Shown piece by piece: positions 42,072 to 51,356 of a DNA stretch of 64,000 nucleotides. Made by a program: the position numbers and the translations under genes. Source of the DNA: Halobacteriovoraceae bacterium (GTDB lineage: Bacteria; Bdellovibrionota; Bacteriovoracia; Bacteriovoracales; Bacteriovoracaceae). The DNA lies in the NCBI GenBank assembly GCA_002712005.1, contig PASP01000010.1, forward strand, positions 62,001-126,000, in the 5' to 3' direction. Position 1 is the stretch's first letter. Each line of letters opens with the position of its first letter. The notes below the pieces were generated by a model that was given only the letters and a program-made list of their open reading frames with translations, was not told where the DNA came from and made no database searches.

Positions 42072-43072
42072 ATACTTATATCGCTATATTCGGGTGTCGG
42101 ATCCCAGTAGGTATTATTTTTTAATTCTGTATTTTGCAAATGATTAAGTCGTGTCTCTAGAATTGAAATCTTTCTTTTAAGAATAAGGATAGAGACAAAG
42201 TTTTGTACAGGAGCTTGGTTTTTATAATATTTTTCTTCGTACAAAGAATCGAGTTGATTTTGAATATCATTAATTTCATTCTTCTTTTTGAGAGTCATGG
42301 CATTGTCATTAATAATCCTACCTTGAAAATCAAAGTACATAAGTTGAAGAACTTCTTTTTCAACGTCAGAACATGAATGGCATTGAGAAATCAAATGATC
42401 AAGAACTTCTGCCGAAATAGCATAGGGACCATTGTAGGAAGCATCACAAACTTTTAGTCCTACATAGTCAGAGGACTCAGGACAGGTTGTATGAGAAAAG
42501 CCTAAGCTCTCATGATTTCCATCTGAGTGTCTGGCTTCATGAAAGAGAAGGGAGAGCATTGAAACATAGTCGGCTTCTTTGTCTCCTGTATCGGATATCT
42601 TATTCTCTTTAGAAAAGTAATGTTGAGATACAGACACAATTCCAACTCTCGGGGAATTAATAACAAGCTTATTATCTTCGAGAGATAAGAAATGATCCTC
42701 TAGAGAATAGAGGGGAGTTTCCTTTCTTTGTTTAGAATCACTATAAAGCTTCGCTCCCAAGTTACTCATTAAAGGCAGCATCTGACTTGTTTCAAATGTT
42801 TTTTGCCCTGGGATGAGATAGCTGATTCTTTTTTCTAACCACTCTTTTGGTGGTTCGCTTTCTAAAAGAAATTGAAGCTTAGGTGAATCTTCCCAAGGTT
42901 CGTTTACGGAAATTTCAGATAAATAGAGAAGCGTGCTTTCGGTGAAAGTGCGGTCTTCATATTTAAATTTTTCTGAAATCTGTTGAGCGAGTAATGCGCT
43001 CTGTCCTAATAGAAGATAGAGGGAGAGAATTAAGAATGGAGTGAGCCTTTTGGCATCCTTAATTAAGCGCAT
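42068..43072 (-). CDS. Exported protein with an HEXXH zinc-protease-like motif
   Basis: 334 residues with a signal peptide (KRLTPFLILSLYLLLGQSALLAQ, cleavage near 30). Residues 174-188 read LLFHEARHSDGNHES: His178-Glu179 and His182 form HEXXH, with His187 close by as a possible third ligand. Four Cys nearby (HTTCPESS, KVCDAS, QCHSC) could stabilise the domain. A helical coiled region follows (about 260-320). The motif suggests a secreted metallopeptidase, but no known peptidase family is recognised. Confidence 0.65.
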   Translation of the reverse strand: MRLIKDAKRLTPFLILSLYLLLGQSALLAQQISEKFKYEDRTFTESTLLYLSEISVNEPWEDSPKLQFLLESEPPKEWLEKRISYLIPGQKTFETSQMLPLMSNLGAKLYSDSKQRKETPLYSLEDHFLSLEDNKLVINSPRVGIVSVSQHYFSKENKISDTGDKEADYVSMLSLLFHEARHSDGNHESLGFSHTTCPESSDYVGLKVCDASYNGPYAISAEVLDHLISQCHSCSDVEKEVLQLMYFDFQGRIINDNAMTLKKKNEINDIQNQLDSLYEEKYYKNQAPVQNFVSILILKRKISILETRLNHLQNTELKNNTYWDPTPEYSDISI

Positions 43073-43159
43073 AACTACCTAAGATTACATTTATATGGCA
43101 TCTGTCTCAATGATGTGTGTAGCTTTTTCACTGACTTTAAGTAATCGTCTAAAGACTGC

Positions 43160-43194
43160 ACACAGAAAATGGGGCCATTGGGCACCTCCTGTGT
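43160..43194. repeat. Nested inverted repeats in a divergent intergenic region
   Basis: Outer arms ACACAG (43160-43165) and CTGTGT (43189-43194) enclose AATGG-GG-CCATT (43168-43179). It could be an RNA element or regulator site for the Cys-repeat gene or the HEXXH gene; no known riboswitch class matches. Confidence 0.3.
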
Positions 43195-43308
43195 ATTTTA
43201 TTCAAAATGAGGGTTATTTATACGAAGATTTGCTAAAAAGACCGTCAAGATAACTTAGAAATATAAATTGGTTAAAGTTCTTTAGATATTTAAATAGGAG
43301 AAAAGGCA

Positions 43309-43998
43309 ATGAAAAAGCTCTTAGTATTACTTGCAGTAGGTTTAACGATTACCTCCGCATATGCTCAAAGAAGAAATCGTCCAGTATTCACTAGGCCAGC
43401 CCCAGTTTATCCGTCACAATGTTCTTATGATCTTCAAAGAAAAGGCTTCTTTGATTCTCAATGGTCATTTGTTGAGAGAATTACAGAGTATGGTTGTTTT
43501 GAGGCCCAAGATGAGTGTGAGTATAGAAGATCTCTTCGTCCGGATCCCTACAATTTTAGATGTGTTTTCACAACGACGCCCGCTCCAGTTCCTAATCCTC
43601 CACCAAGACCAAGATCTTGTGAATACAGAATTGAAACTCGTTTTGGATATGAGCCTGAGAGATTTACGGCAACTGGATTTAATGCTTGTGAGCAAGCAGA
43701 AATTCAATGTGATCGTGTATTAAGAATTAAGAGAAGCCGAGGACAAGTGGGAAGAGAAGCGACTTGTGTTAACACTGCTACAAGACCAACTCCACGTCCT
43801 CCTCGTTCTGTAACGGCCCATTGTACGGTTGAGCAATATTTCAACTCCAATTCAGGAAGTCGTCCTACAGGAAATCGCTTTAATGCCACAGGTATGGGAA
43901 GAACGTATGATGCAGCTCGAAATGCAGCTTGTTCTCAAGCCTTTAACCAGTGTAGCCAAGTGAGTTCTGGTCGTTTTTACTGTGTTGAATTAAATTAA
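43309..43998 (+). CDS. Secreted protein with three Cys-rich repeats
   Basis: 229 residues with a signal peptide (MKKLLVLLAVGLTITSAYA-Q). Three modules of about 50 residues, each with four Cys, share the pattern C ... (F)xxxGxxACxxAxxxC ... C: TEYGCFEAQDECEY, TATGFNACEQAEIQCDR and ARNAACSQAFNQCSQ. Pro-rich linkers (TTTPAPVPNPPPRPR; TATRPTPRPPR) separate them. All 12 Cys probably form disulfides after export. The protein is very basic. No family recognised. AGGAG lies 9 nt before the ATG. A strong terminator follows. Confidence 0.75.
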   Translation: MKKLLVLLAVGLTITSAYAQRRNRPVFTRPAPVYPSQCSYDLQRKGFFDSQWSFVERITEYGCFEAQDECEYRRSLRPDPYNFRCVFTTTPAPVPNPPPRPRSCEYRIETRFGYEPERFTATGFNACEQAEIQCDRVLRIKRSRGQVGREATCVNTATRPTPRPPRSVTAHCTVEQYFNSNSGSRPTGNRFNATGMGRTYDAARNAACSQAFNQCSQVSSGRFYCVELN

Positions 43999-44022
43999 TT
44001 AAATTTTATTCATAAATAAGGG

Positions 44023-44059
44023 AAGGCCCGTCAAGATTGCGATTTTGACGGGCCTTTTT
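44023..44059 (+). terminator. Intrinsic terminator
   Basis: AAGGCCCGTCAA (44023-44034) pairs with TTGACGGGCCTT (44045-44056), loop 10 nt, followed by T5. It ends the Cys-repeat gene transcript before dnaE. Confidence 0.9.
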
Positions 44060-44174
44060 GCGTTTTTGCGACTAGTCAAGAGGTAGGCAAATGGCCTTAA
44101 ATTTGATTAAATAAAGGAACACACACACAACCAGAGAATTTATTCAAATTCTCAGCATTTAATAGGGACGATCC

Positions 44175-47100
44175 ATGAGTACAGAAGCCGGTACAGACTC
44201 AGCAGCTACTGAACATTCAGATAAGAAAGGATTGGTGGAAACCCATCCTGATAGTTTCGTGCATCTTCATTTACATACTCAATATTCACTCCTCGATGGA
44301 GCGATTCGCCTAAAAGATCTGATACCTAAAGCTGAGGAACTGGGTGTGCCTGCGATTGCGCAAACAGACCATGGAAATATGTTTGGTGCGATCGATTTCT
44401 ATACTCGTTGTAAGAAAGCAGGAATCAAACCCATTCTTGGCTCTGAAGTTTACTTCACACCAGGAAGCCGCTTTGATCGAAAAGCAGCAAAACGAGCAAA
44501 GTCAGTTAGTTCTCAAGATGCAGAAGAGTCGAGTAGGCAAATCCACCATCTTATTTTACTGGCAAAGAATAATACTGGTTATAAGAACTTGTGTAAGTTG
44601 CTAAGTCAGGCTTACTTAGAAGGCTTCTATTATAAACCGAGAACGGATCTTGAACTTCTGCGTGAATATAGTGAAGGTCTTGTCTGTACAACAGCATGTC
44701 TTAAAGGCGAGGTTGGTTATAACTTTTTTACCGGTCAAGACGAGAGGGCCAATAGGGCGATAACAAAGCTTCATGAAATTTTTGGTGATGACTTCTATCT
44801 TGAGATTCAAGAAAATGGTATTCCCGAGCAAAGAATCGTTAATGAAAAAGTAATTGCTTACGCAAAAGAAAATGGAATGCAATTAGTAGCGACAAATGAT
44901 TGCCATTATATGACCCCTGAAGATGCGCAAGCACAAGAAGTACTCCTCTGTGTTCAAACGGGAAAGACATACGCTGATGAAAATCGTATGCGTATGACTT
45001 CTCAAGAATTCTATTACAAATCTCCAGCAGAAATGCGCGAAGCCTTCTCTTATATTCCAGAAGCATGTGACAATACTCTCGTTATCGCGGACAAATGTAA
45101 TGTTGAACTTTCTTGGACAGATGAAGAAGGGAATCAGATTTATCATCTTCCTGATTTTCCCATTGATACTGGAGAAACAGATGCTGAATTCTTTGAAAGG
45201 ATGTCGCGAGAGGGATTAGAAAACCGTTTTGCTGGTCCTCACTTCACAAAAATTATTCAAGAGCCTAACTGGGAAACTGAACTCAAACCTAAGTACTATG
45301 AACGTCTCGATTACGAAATTGGGATGATTAAGCAAATGGGCTTTTGTGGTTACTTTCTCATCGTTTCTGACTTTATTAAATGGTCTAAAGAAAATGGTGT
45401 ACCGGTTGGCCCAGGTCGTGGTTCTGGAGCAGGTTCTATCGTGGCCTATGCCATGGAGATTACCAATATTAATCCACTTCCTTACGATCTTCTCTTTGAG
45501 CGTTTTATCAATCCAGAACGTATTTCAATGCCCGACTTTGATGTGGACTTTTGTCAGTACGGTCGTCCAAGAGTTATCGAATATGTGACTCACAAATATG
45601 GGCAAGATAAAGTGGGCCAGATTATTACCTTCGGAAAGCTTCAAGCTAAGGCCGTGGTAAAAGATGTGTCTCGAGTCTTTGGTCTCAGTTTTGCTGAGGC
45701 GAATATGCTCTCTAAGCTAATTCCAGATGAAATTGGAATTACTCTAGATAAAGCGCTTGAAATGGAGCCTAAGCTTACCGAGCTGATTGAGTCCGATAAG
45801 AAAATTCGTCAAATCTTTTCAATTTCTAAGCGTCTTGAAGGTCTCTATCGTCATGCGGGTATCCACGCCGCTGGTGTTGTGATTACCAATGAACCGCTTG
45901 TGGAATATTGTCCTCTTTTTAAAGGGGCGAAAGGCGAGAAGGTTATCCAGTTTGATAAGGACTTTGGAGAACTCATTGGCCTTGTAAAGTTTGACTTCTT
46001 AGGATTAAAGACTCTTACCGTTATTGATCAGGCCGTTAAATTTATTCAAAGAGATCATGTTCCTGACTTTGATATCGAAGGTATCGATATGGAAGACAAG
46101 AATGTTTATGACTTTGTTTCAAGAGGGGAGACTATTGGAGTTTTCCAGCTTGAATCTTCGGGAATGATTGACCTCTGTAAGCGCTTGAGTCCTGATAATA
46201 TTGAAGATATTACTGCTGTAAACGCTCTCTATCGACCAGGTCCTCTTAACTCGGGGATGGTGGATGACTTTATCGATATTAAGCATGGTCGTAAAGATAT
46301 GACCTTCCCTTTCCCTATTCTCGAGCCGGTTCTTAAAGATACCTATGGAATTATTGTGTATCAGGAACAGGTTATGAAGATTGCTCAAGAGTTAGCGGGC
46401 TATTCTTTGGGACAAGCCGATATTTTACGTAAGGCGATGGGGAAGAAGAAGATTAGCCTTATTGAAGAGCACCGTGAGATCTTTTTAAAAGGAGCTCGCG
46501 AAAGAGGTTATGATGAAAAAATAGCTGGAGATCTCTATCAGCTGATGGCGAACTTTGCTGAGTACGGATTCAATAAGTCACACGCTGTTGCCTATGCCTT
46601 CATTGCTTATCAAACGGCATTTTTGAAGTACTACTATCCGGCAGCTTTCTTTGCAGCTCTTCTTTCTACTGAATTATCGAATACGGATAAAGTCACCATC
46701 TATATCAACGATGCTAAGAATTATGACATTGAAGTTCTGCCGCCAGATGTGAATGAATCTCTATGGCTATTTAATGTTGTTGAAGGAAATATTCGCTTTG
46801 GTATGGGTGCGGTAAAGAACGTGGGTGAAAATGCTGTGAATTCTCTTGTACGTGAAAGAGAAGAAAACGGCGCATTTACGGGCTTTATAGATTTTTGTGA
46901 ACGAGTGGATCTTAAGTTAGTTAACAAGAGGATGATTGAATCCCTTATTAAAGTTGGAGCTTTTGACTCATGTGAAAAAATGAATCGAAAGACCCTCTAT
47001 GAAAACCTAGAACTCATCGTTGCTTATGCTTCAAAAAAACAGGAAGAAAAGCTTCTCGGACAAGTTTCACTTTTTGATGTTGAAGAGACAGATGATGAAA

Positions 47101-47819
47101 CCACTAAAGCTAGACTTGATATTCAAGAAGTTGCTGAATATGACGATCGTGAAAAGCTAGGCTTTGAACAATCTCTTATGGGAATCTTTGTTTCTGGTCA
47201 TCCCTTGGATCGATTCAGAGATATTATGAATCAACTTTCTTCCATGGAAATCAATCAAGTCAACGACATGATGGGGGAAGGTAAAAGGGAGATGACCCTT
47301 TCAGGTATGATCAATGGAATGCGTCCTATTCTTACTAAGAAAGGGGATAGAATGTGTTTTGCTAACCTCGAAGACTTATCCGGAAAGATTGAGTGTATTG
47401 TCTTTCCTAAAGTTTTCGCAGAATTTGAAGAACTCATATCAAGTGATGAGCCTTTGATCATTAGTGGTCATGTGAATCTCTCTGAAGATCCGAGAAAATT
47501 CTTTCCTACGAAATTCCAGAAATTAAAAGATGAAGCGGAAGAACGGGTGAGTGGAGTAAGGATTAATCTCAATATGGACGATCTTCCTTCTCATAAACTT
47601 GAGAAATTTAAACAGGTACTTCTGAGTTATCGCGGCTCTGTTCCTGCTCACTTAATTTTTGAAGGGAGAGACGGACGTGCTAGAATGCCCTTAGGGGATG
47701 AGTATTTAGTTAACCCAACTCCGCAAATGGCCGCTAAAATAAATGAAGTCTTCAATGCAAACTCTGTCCAGTTTGTAGTAGATGGCCGCTTGGAAGAAGT
47801 AGAACAGAAAACACATTAA
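44175..47819 (+). CDS. dnaE: DNA polymerase III alpha subunit
   Basis: 1214 residues, the replicative polymerase. It has an N-terminal PHP domain (FVHLHLHTQYSLLDGAI), then the polymerase core with GPGRGSGAGSIVAYAM and the catalytic Asp pair in PDFDVDFC. Also present are YRPGPLNSGMVDDFI, GKKK and AEYGFNKSHAVAYAFIAYQTA. A helix-hairpin-helix and OB-fold region (about 975-1100) precedes the tau-binding tail. The first 25 residues are acidic and not conserved. AGGGA precedes the ATG. Confidence 0.97.
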   Translation: MSTEAGTDSAATEHSDKKGLVETHPDSFVHLHLHTQYSLLDGAIRLKDLIPKAEELGVPAIAQTDHGNMFGAIDFYTRCKKAGIKPILGSEVYFTPGSRFDRKAAKRAKSVSSQDAEESSRQIHHLILLAKNNTGYKNLCKLLSQAYLEGFYYKPRTDLELLREYSEGLVCTTACLKGEVGYNFFTGQDERANRAITKLHEIFGDDFYLEIQENGIPEQRIVNEKVIAYAKENGMQLVATNDCHYMTPEDAQAQEVLLCVQTGKTYADENRMRMTSQEFYYKSPAEMREAFSYIPEACDNTLVIADKCNVELSWTDEEGNQIYHLPDFPIDTGETDAEFFERMSREGLENRFAGPHFTKIIQEPNWETELKPKYYERLDYEIGMIKQMGFCGYFLIVSDFIKWSKENGVPVGPGRGSGAGSIVAYAMEITNINPLPYDLLFERFINPERISMPDFDVDFCQYGRPRVIEYVTHKYGQDKVGQIITFGKLQAKAVVKDVSRVFGLSFAEANMLSKLIPDEIGITLDKALEMEPKLTELIESDKKIRQIFSISKRLEGLYRHAGIHAAGVVITNEPLVEYCPLFKGAKGEKVIQFDKDFGELIGLVKFDFLGLKTLTVIDQAVKFIQRDHVPDFDIEGIDMEDKNVYDFVSRGETIGVFQLESSGMIDLCKRLSPDNIEDITAVNALYRPGPLNSGMVDDFIDIKHGRKDMTFPFPILEPVLKDTYGIIVYQEQVMKIAQELAGYSLGQADILRKAMGKKKISLIEEHREIFLKGARERGYDEKIAGDLYQLMANFAEYGFNKSHAVAYAFIAYQTAFLKYYYPAAFFAALLSTELSNTDKVTIYINDAKNYDIEVLPPDVNESLWLFNVVEGNIRFGMGAVKNVGENAVNSLVREREENGAFTGFIDFCERVDLKLVNKRMIESLIKVGAFDSCEKMNRKTLYENLELIVAYASKKQEEKLLGQVSLFDVEETDDETTKARLDIQEVAEYDDREKLGFEQSLMGIFVSGHPLDRFRDIMNQLSSMEINQVNDMMGEGKREMTLSGMINGMRPILTKKGDRMCFANLEDLSGKIECIVFPKVFAEFEELISSDEPLIISGHVNLSEDPRKFFPTKFQKLKDEAEERVSGVRINLNMDDLPSHKLEKFKQVLLSYRGSVPAHLIFEGRDGRARMPLGDEYLVNPTPQMAAKINEVFNANSVQFVVDGRLEEVEQKTH

Positions 47820-47845
47820 AATATATTATTTAAAGCGAGGAAAAC

Positions 47846-49297
47846 GTGAAAGGAATCACGAAACATACACTAGCTCTTATTTGCTTACTCTTTAATCTTT
47901 CTCTTATGGCCCAAGTAAGTACGGTTACTGGTGATGGGCGATTCTATTCTCGAGATGATGACTCTCTAAGTTTTATTAAGAAACAGCTTTTGGCCAACGC
48001 TATTCGCGATGTATTTACAAAAGAAATGAAAGAGATGGGACTCGATAGTGATAAGTTTTGGCGTAACTATGAAGAGAAGTTTCAAGCTTACTTTGATAAA
48101 GTAAAATCAGGTTTGATGACTAAGCATGGGGTTACGGAAGAAACGGCGGCCAATAATAGTGACTACCAGAAAGCTCTTCGACACGAGAGATTAAGGCTCA
48201 AGGCCAGATATGGAAGAATCAGCAGGGCCCTTATGCAACACTCCATTAATAAAATGTCTCGTTCACCTCAAGTTCCCAATAGCCGTTATATAAGAATCAA
48301 GGCAAAGGTTAATCGTAAAGAATTGCACAAGATTTACCTTTCTTTCACCAGTGAGCAAACCGATAAGCACTATTCTTCTTTATATGTTTCTGGAGATTTT
48401 AATCTTGTGGATACTTCATGGTCAGAAATTGGGATTGAAGTTGAAAGTGATTTTACTGATGTTCTTAAAAATAATTGGAAAGACAAAATTGCAGCATCCC
48501 TGCAAGGAAAAGTGGATAGAGTTGTCTTTGTAGATAGCGCTGAGGCAAACGAAATAAAGAAATTCTCTGGACTTAATCTGGAAGCGGTAAAACAGGTTCA
48601 AGAAGAAAATGAGGTGGCTTCTGCTGATGGAGAAGTCGCTGTAAATGAAGATACACCTTTAAGTAATGATTACGCGTCTTCTCTATGGCTTAAATTAAAT
48701 TTTAAAATAAAGAAAATAAGAGAGAACGAGGATGCCAAAAGAAGAAGTTTTGAAATTTCTGGTGATCTCTTCTTACAAGATCTCAGCTCTCAGAAAATTG
48801 TCTATTTCACTGACTTTGATGAAATGGAAAAAGACTATAGTTATGAAGATCCTAAGAATTTAAGTAATGGTCTTGCGAATGCAGTTTATCAAATCCCCAT
48901 GTCTTCTTTTAAATCATTTGAGCGTTCTATTGATGGGGCCAAAACACATCTTAAGCGCGTAACTCTAGAAGTTTCCGAATATGAGAATATGGCCGACCTC
49001 GTTAGTCTGACAAAATTTTTGAGTAATAAAGGTGTGACCAAGCAATTTAGTCCTATGATCAAGAGTTTTAGCCCAAATAATGCTAAAATAGAGTTGGAAT
49101 ACTCTGGAGATGATCAAGATATGGTAACGATGCTTAAGTCTTTATCAGGGATGATGATCGACCAGGAGAGTAAGGTCTTTTTTCCTAGTGCAGACAATCC
49201 CTTTCAGGTGATTGTAAAAAGAAATGCCAAGCAAGAAGCTCGCGATGAGGGAGCAACTTCACAAGTAGGTAAGCAGCAAAAGGGAAGAAGATCGTAG
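47846..49297 (+). CDS. Exported protein resembling the N-terminal part of FlgT
   Basis: 483 residues from GTG 47846 (GAGG 5 nt upstream). A signal peptide is present (TLALICLLFNLSLMAQ). The mature start VSTVTGDGRFYSRDDDSLSFIKKQLLANAIRDVF resembles the FlgT N-terminal pattern, in which a short beta strand is followed by a helix built from an Ala-rich repeat over many gene products. The rest is mixed alpha/beta with a low-complexity linker near 255-280. FlgT belongs to the H-ring of sodium-driven flagellar motors. The assignment is weak alone and rests partly on the next gene. Confidence 0.5.
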   Translation: MKGITKHTLALICLLFNLSLMAQVSTVTGDGRFYSRDDDSLSFIKKQLLANAIRDVFTKEMKEMGLDSDKFWRNYEEKFQAYFDKVKSGLMTKHGVTEETAANNSDYQKALRHERLRLKARYGRISRALMQHSINKMSRSPQVPNSRYIRIKAKVNRKELHKIYLSFTSEQTDKHYSSLYVSGDFNLVDTSWSEIGIEVESDFTDVLKNNWKDKIAASLQGKVDRVVFVDSAEANEIKKFSGLNLEAVKQVQEENEVASADGEVAVNEDTPLSNDYASSLWLKLNFKIKKIRENEDAKRRSFEISGDLFLQDLSSQKIVYFTDFDEMEKDYSYEDPKNLSNGLANAVYQIPMSSFKSFERSIDGAKTHLKRVTLEVSEYENMADLVSLTKFLSNKGVTKQFSPMIKSFSPNNAKIELEYSGDDQDMVTMLKSLSGMMIDQESKVFFPSADNPFQVIVKRNAKQEARDEGATSQVGKQQKGRRS

Positions 49298-49315
49298 AAC
49301 GGTTGGAGAACCTTG

Positions 49316-50248
49316 ATGTTTAAGATGAAGTTTATGCGTGCTCTATTTCTAGTCATCCTTTCCTTTCTTATGGCCTGTGCTGGTCCTGTGATCGATAGAC
49401 AGTCATCAGGTCAAAGGCCAAGAGCAACTGAGAGAAAATACTTTAACGGAGTTAAGAAGAAAGTCGCTCTTTTGACTTTCTTTAATGAATCTCCCTATGG
49501 GGGAGATGACCTGGGAATAACTGCCACAGAAGAACTTAGAAAAGAGCTATCTCGAACTGGAGAGTATATTATCGATCCAATGGCCAAGAAGATATTTGGA
49601 TCATCAAAAGAGATCTATGCAGGTGGTGGAGTAAAACTAGTTCAACTGGCAAGAAAGGCGAAAATCTCTGGCTTAAATTTTGTTATTTTTGGAAGAATCA
49701 AAGATGCACGTATTCGAGAAAAGACCGATGAAATAGGCTTGGTAAGAGAAACAAAGTCTTACACAGAAAGTAAGGTGGAAATTAGGCTCTTTGATGTAAA
49801 TAGTAATAAAGAGATTTATACAGATGAGATAAGAGGTTTCGCTGACGATTCCTCTTTTCGTTTCTTTAATGGTGATAGGGAAAGTAAGCTCACTTATAGA
49901 AGAGAGCTCCTTCGATACGCAGTTAGAGTAGCAGTAAGAAAGTCTATTCCGCGAATTCTTGAAGTCTCTACTAAACTGGATTGGGTGGGACGCGTAGCGA
50001 GAATCATTGGAAATAAGATCTATATTAATGCTGGTCGAGCATCTGGTATTCAGATTTCTGATATTCTAAAAGTGGTTACAGAGGGACAAGAAATTTACGA
50101 TCCTGAAACGGGTGCTTTGATAGGTGTATCTAAGGGAGAAGTGAAGGGAACAGTTGAAGTCATCGATTACTTTGGTCCCGATGGTGCTATCGCTATTCTT
50201 CACTCTGGAGGATCAGTTGTCGAAGGTGACTTTGTTCAACTATACTAG
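49316..50248 (+). CDS. Lipoprotein with FlgT C-terminal-like domain
   Basis: 310 residues from ATG 49316 (GGAG 8 nt upstream). The lipobox is FLMAC (followed by Ala). The middle part (KKKVALLTFFNESPYGGDDLGITATEELRKEL ... VIFGRIKDARI) is of the CsgG/TolB-N type seen in FlgT and LpoB-like proteins. The last 80 residues (WVGRVARIIGNKIYINAGRASGIQISDILKVV ... DPETGALIG ... VEGDFVQLY) match the FlgT C-terminal domain pattern. With the preceding gene this looks like FlgT divided over two proteins, suggesting a flagellar motor ring or outer-membrane complex. Confidence 0.72.
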   Translation: MFKMKFMRALFLVILSFLMACAGPVIDRQSSGQRPRATERKYFNGVKKKVALLTFFNESPYGGDDLGITATEELRKELSRTGEYIIDPMAKKIFGSSKEIYAGGGVKLVQLARKAKISGLNFVIFGRIKDARIREKTDEIGLVRETKSYTESKVEIRLFDVNSNKEIYTDEIRGFADDSSFRFFNGDRESKLTYRRELLRYAVRVAVRKSIPRILEVSTKLDWVGRVARIIGNKIYINAGRASGIQISDILKVVTEGQEIYDPETGALIGVSKGEVKGTVEVIDYFGPDGAIAILHSGGSVVEGDFVQLY

Positions 50249-50275
50249 TTCAAACATTTAAGAATCGGACATCCT

Positions 50276-51355
50276 TTGAATTATTATAATCTTTTTAAGA
50301 ATATTGCTTTTCGATTAGATCCTGAACTGGCCCATAATCAAAGTCTATCCTTACTTTCTAAGTTTCCTAAACAATCATCTAAGCTCTTTAAATCAATGCG
50401 TAGAATTAGTGATTTCGATTTGGAAAAGTATGATCTTTCCCTGACCCTCAATGACGGGAACTTTTGGACCTTTCCTGTTGGATTAGCGGCCGGACTTGAT
50501 AAGAATGCTGAGGCGATCGATTTCTTTACTCGAATTCCCTTTGGAGCGGTTGAAGTGGGAACGGTGACCCCAAAAGCTCAAATCGGAAACCCTAAGCCAA
50601 GAATGTTTCGTTTAATAGAGGAAGAAAGTCTTCTCAATAGAATGGGCTTTAATAATCAGGGAATGAATGAAATATATGAAAATGTAGTCAAGGCCAAACG
50701 AAACGGAAAGGTTGTTGGAGTTAATTTAGGAAAGAATAAAATTACCCCAGCCGATAAAGCGTGTGAAGACTATCAAATACTTTTTAAAAAATTTAAAGAA
50801 ACTGCTAATTATATTGTCATCAATGTGAGTTCTCCGAATACTCCAGGTCTAAGAGACCTCCAGAATATTGAGGCCCTAAGAGAAATCTTCTCTGCTTTGA
50901 GTCCGCTTAGAAATGAAGAGGCTCCACCTCTATATTTGAAAATTGCCCCAGATCTCTCGTTTGAAGATATTCCTGGAATTGTACAATTGGCCCATGACTT
51001 CAATCTTGCCGGTATATTGGCCACCAATACAACGATCATGCCTGAAAAAGGGCAAGGAGGAATATCGGGTAAGCTTCTTAAGGAAAGAGCGACTAAGATG
51101 AGAAAACATGTCTTGGAGGTTATAGGTAGTGGTTCATCTCTTGAAATGATAGGCATAGGAGGAATCTCTAATTCTGAAGACCTTTTTTCTTTTTGGAAAA
51201 TGGGCGGTAAGGTAGCCCAGATTTACACGTCTTTTATCTATCAAGGACCTCAAATCCTCTTTGATATGGAAGCTGAAATCGTAGACCTTCTTAAAAGAAA
51301 TGATATGACTAGATTAATGGACTTATTTGAAAATAGAGAAAAGGTTCGCTTCTAA
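50276..51355 (+). CDS. pyrD: Dihydroorotate dehydrogenase (quinone), class 2
   Basis: 359 residues from TTG 50276. Oxidises dihydroorotate to orotate using FMN and passes electrons to quinone, at the inner membrane. It has the N-terminal amphipathic helix of class 2 (YNLFKNIAFRLDPELAHN), PVGLAAGLDKNAEAID, GAVEVGTVTPKAQIGNPKPR, the NRMGFNN FMN site, the catalytic Ser in VSSPNTPGLRDLQ, LKIAPDLS and GIGGISNSEDLFSFW. No Shine-Dalgarno is visible before the TTG, so the start is uncertain by a few residues; the full class 2 N-terminus is present from here. Confidence 0.95.
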   Translation: MNYYNLFKNIAFRLDPELAHNQSLSLLSKFPKQSSKLFKSMRRISDFDLEKYDLSLTLNDGNFWTFPVGLAAGLDKNAEAIDFFTRIPFGAVEVGTVTPKAQIGNPKPRMFRLIEEESLLNRMGFNNQGMNEIYENVVKAKRNGKVVGVNLGKNKITPADKACEDYQILFKKFKETANYIVINVSSPNTPGLRDLQNIEALREIFSALSPLRNEEAPPLYLKIAPDLSFEDIPGIVQLAHDFNLAGILATNTTIMPEKGQGGISGKLLKERATKMRKHVLEVIGSGSSLEMIGIGGISNSEDLFSFWKMGGKVAQIYTSFIYQGPQILFDMEAEIVDLLKRNDMTRLMDLFENREKVRF

Positions 51356-51356
51356 G

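Noticed and set aside
43073-43308. Riboswitch in the 5' region of the Cys-repeat gene
   Set aside because: The nested palindromes do not match the conserved cores of riboswitch classes I know, and the neighbouring genes suggest no ligand.
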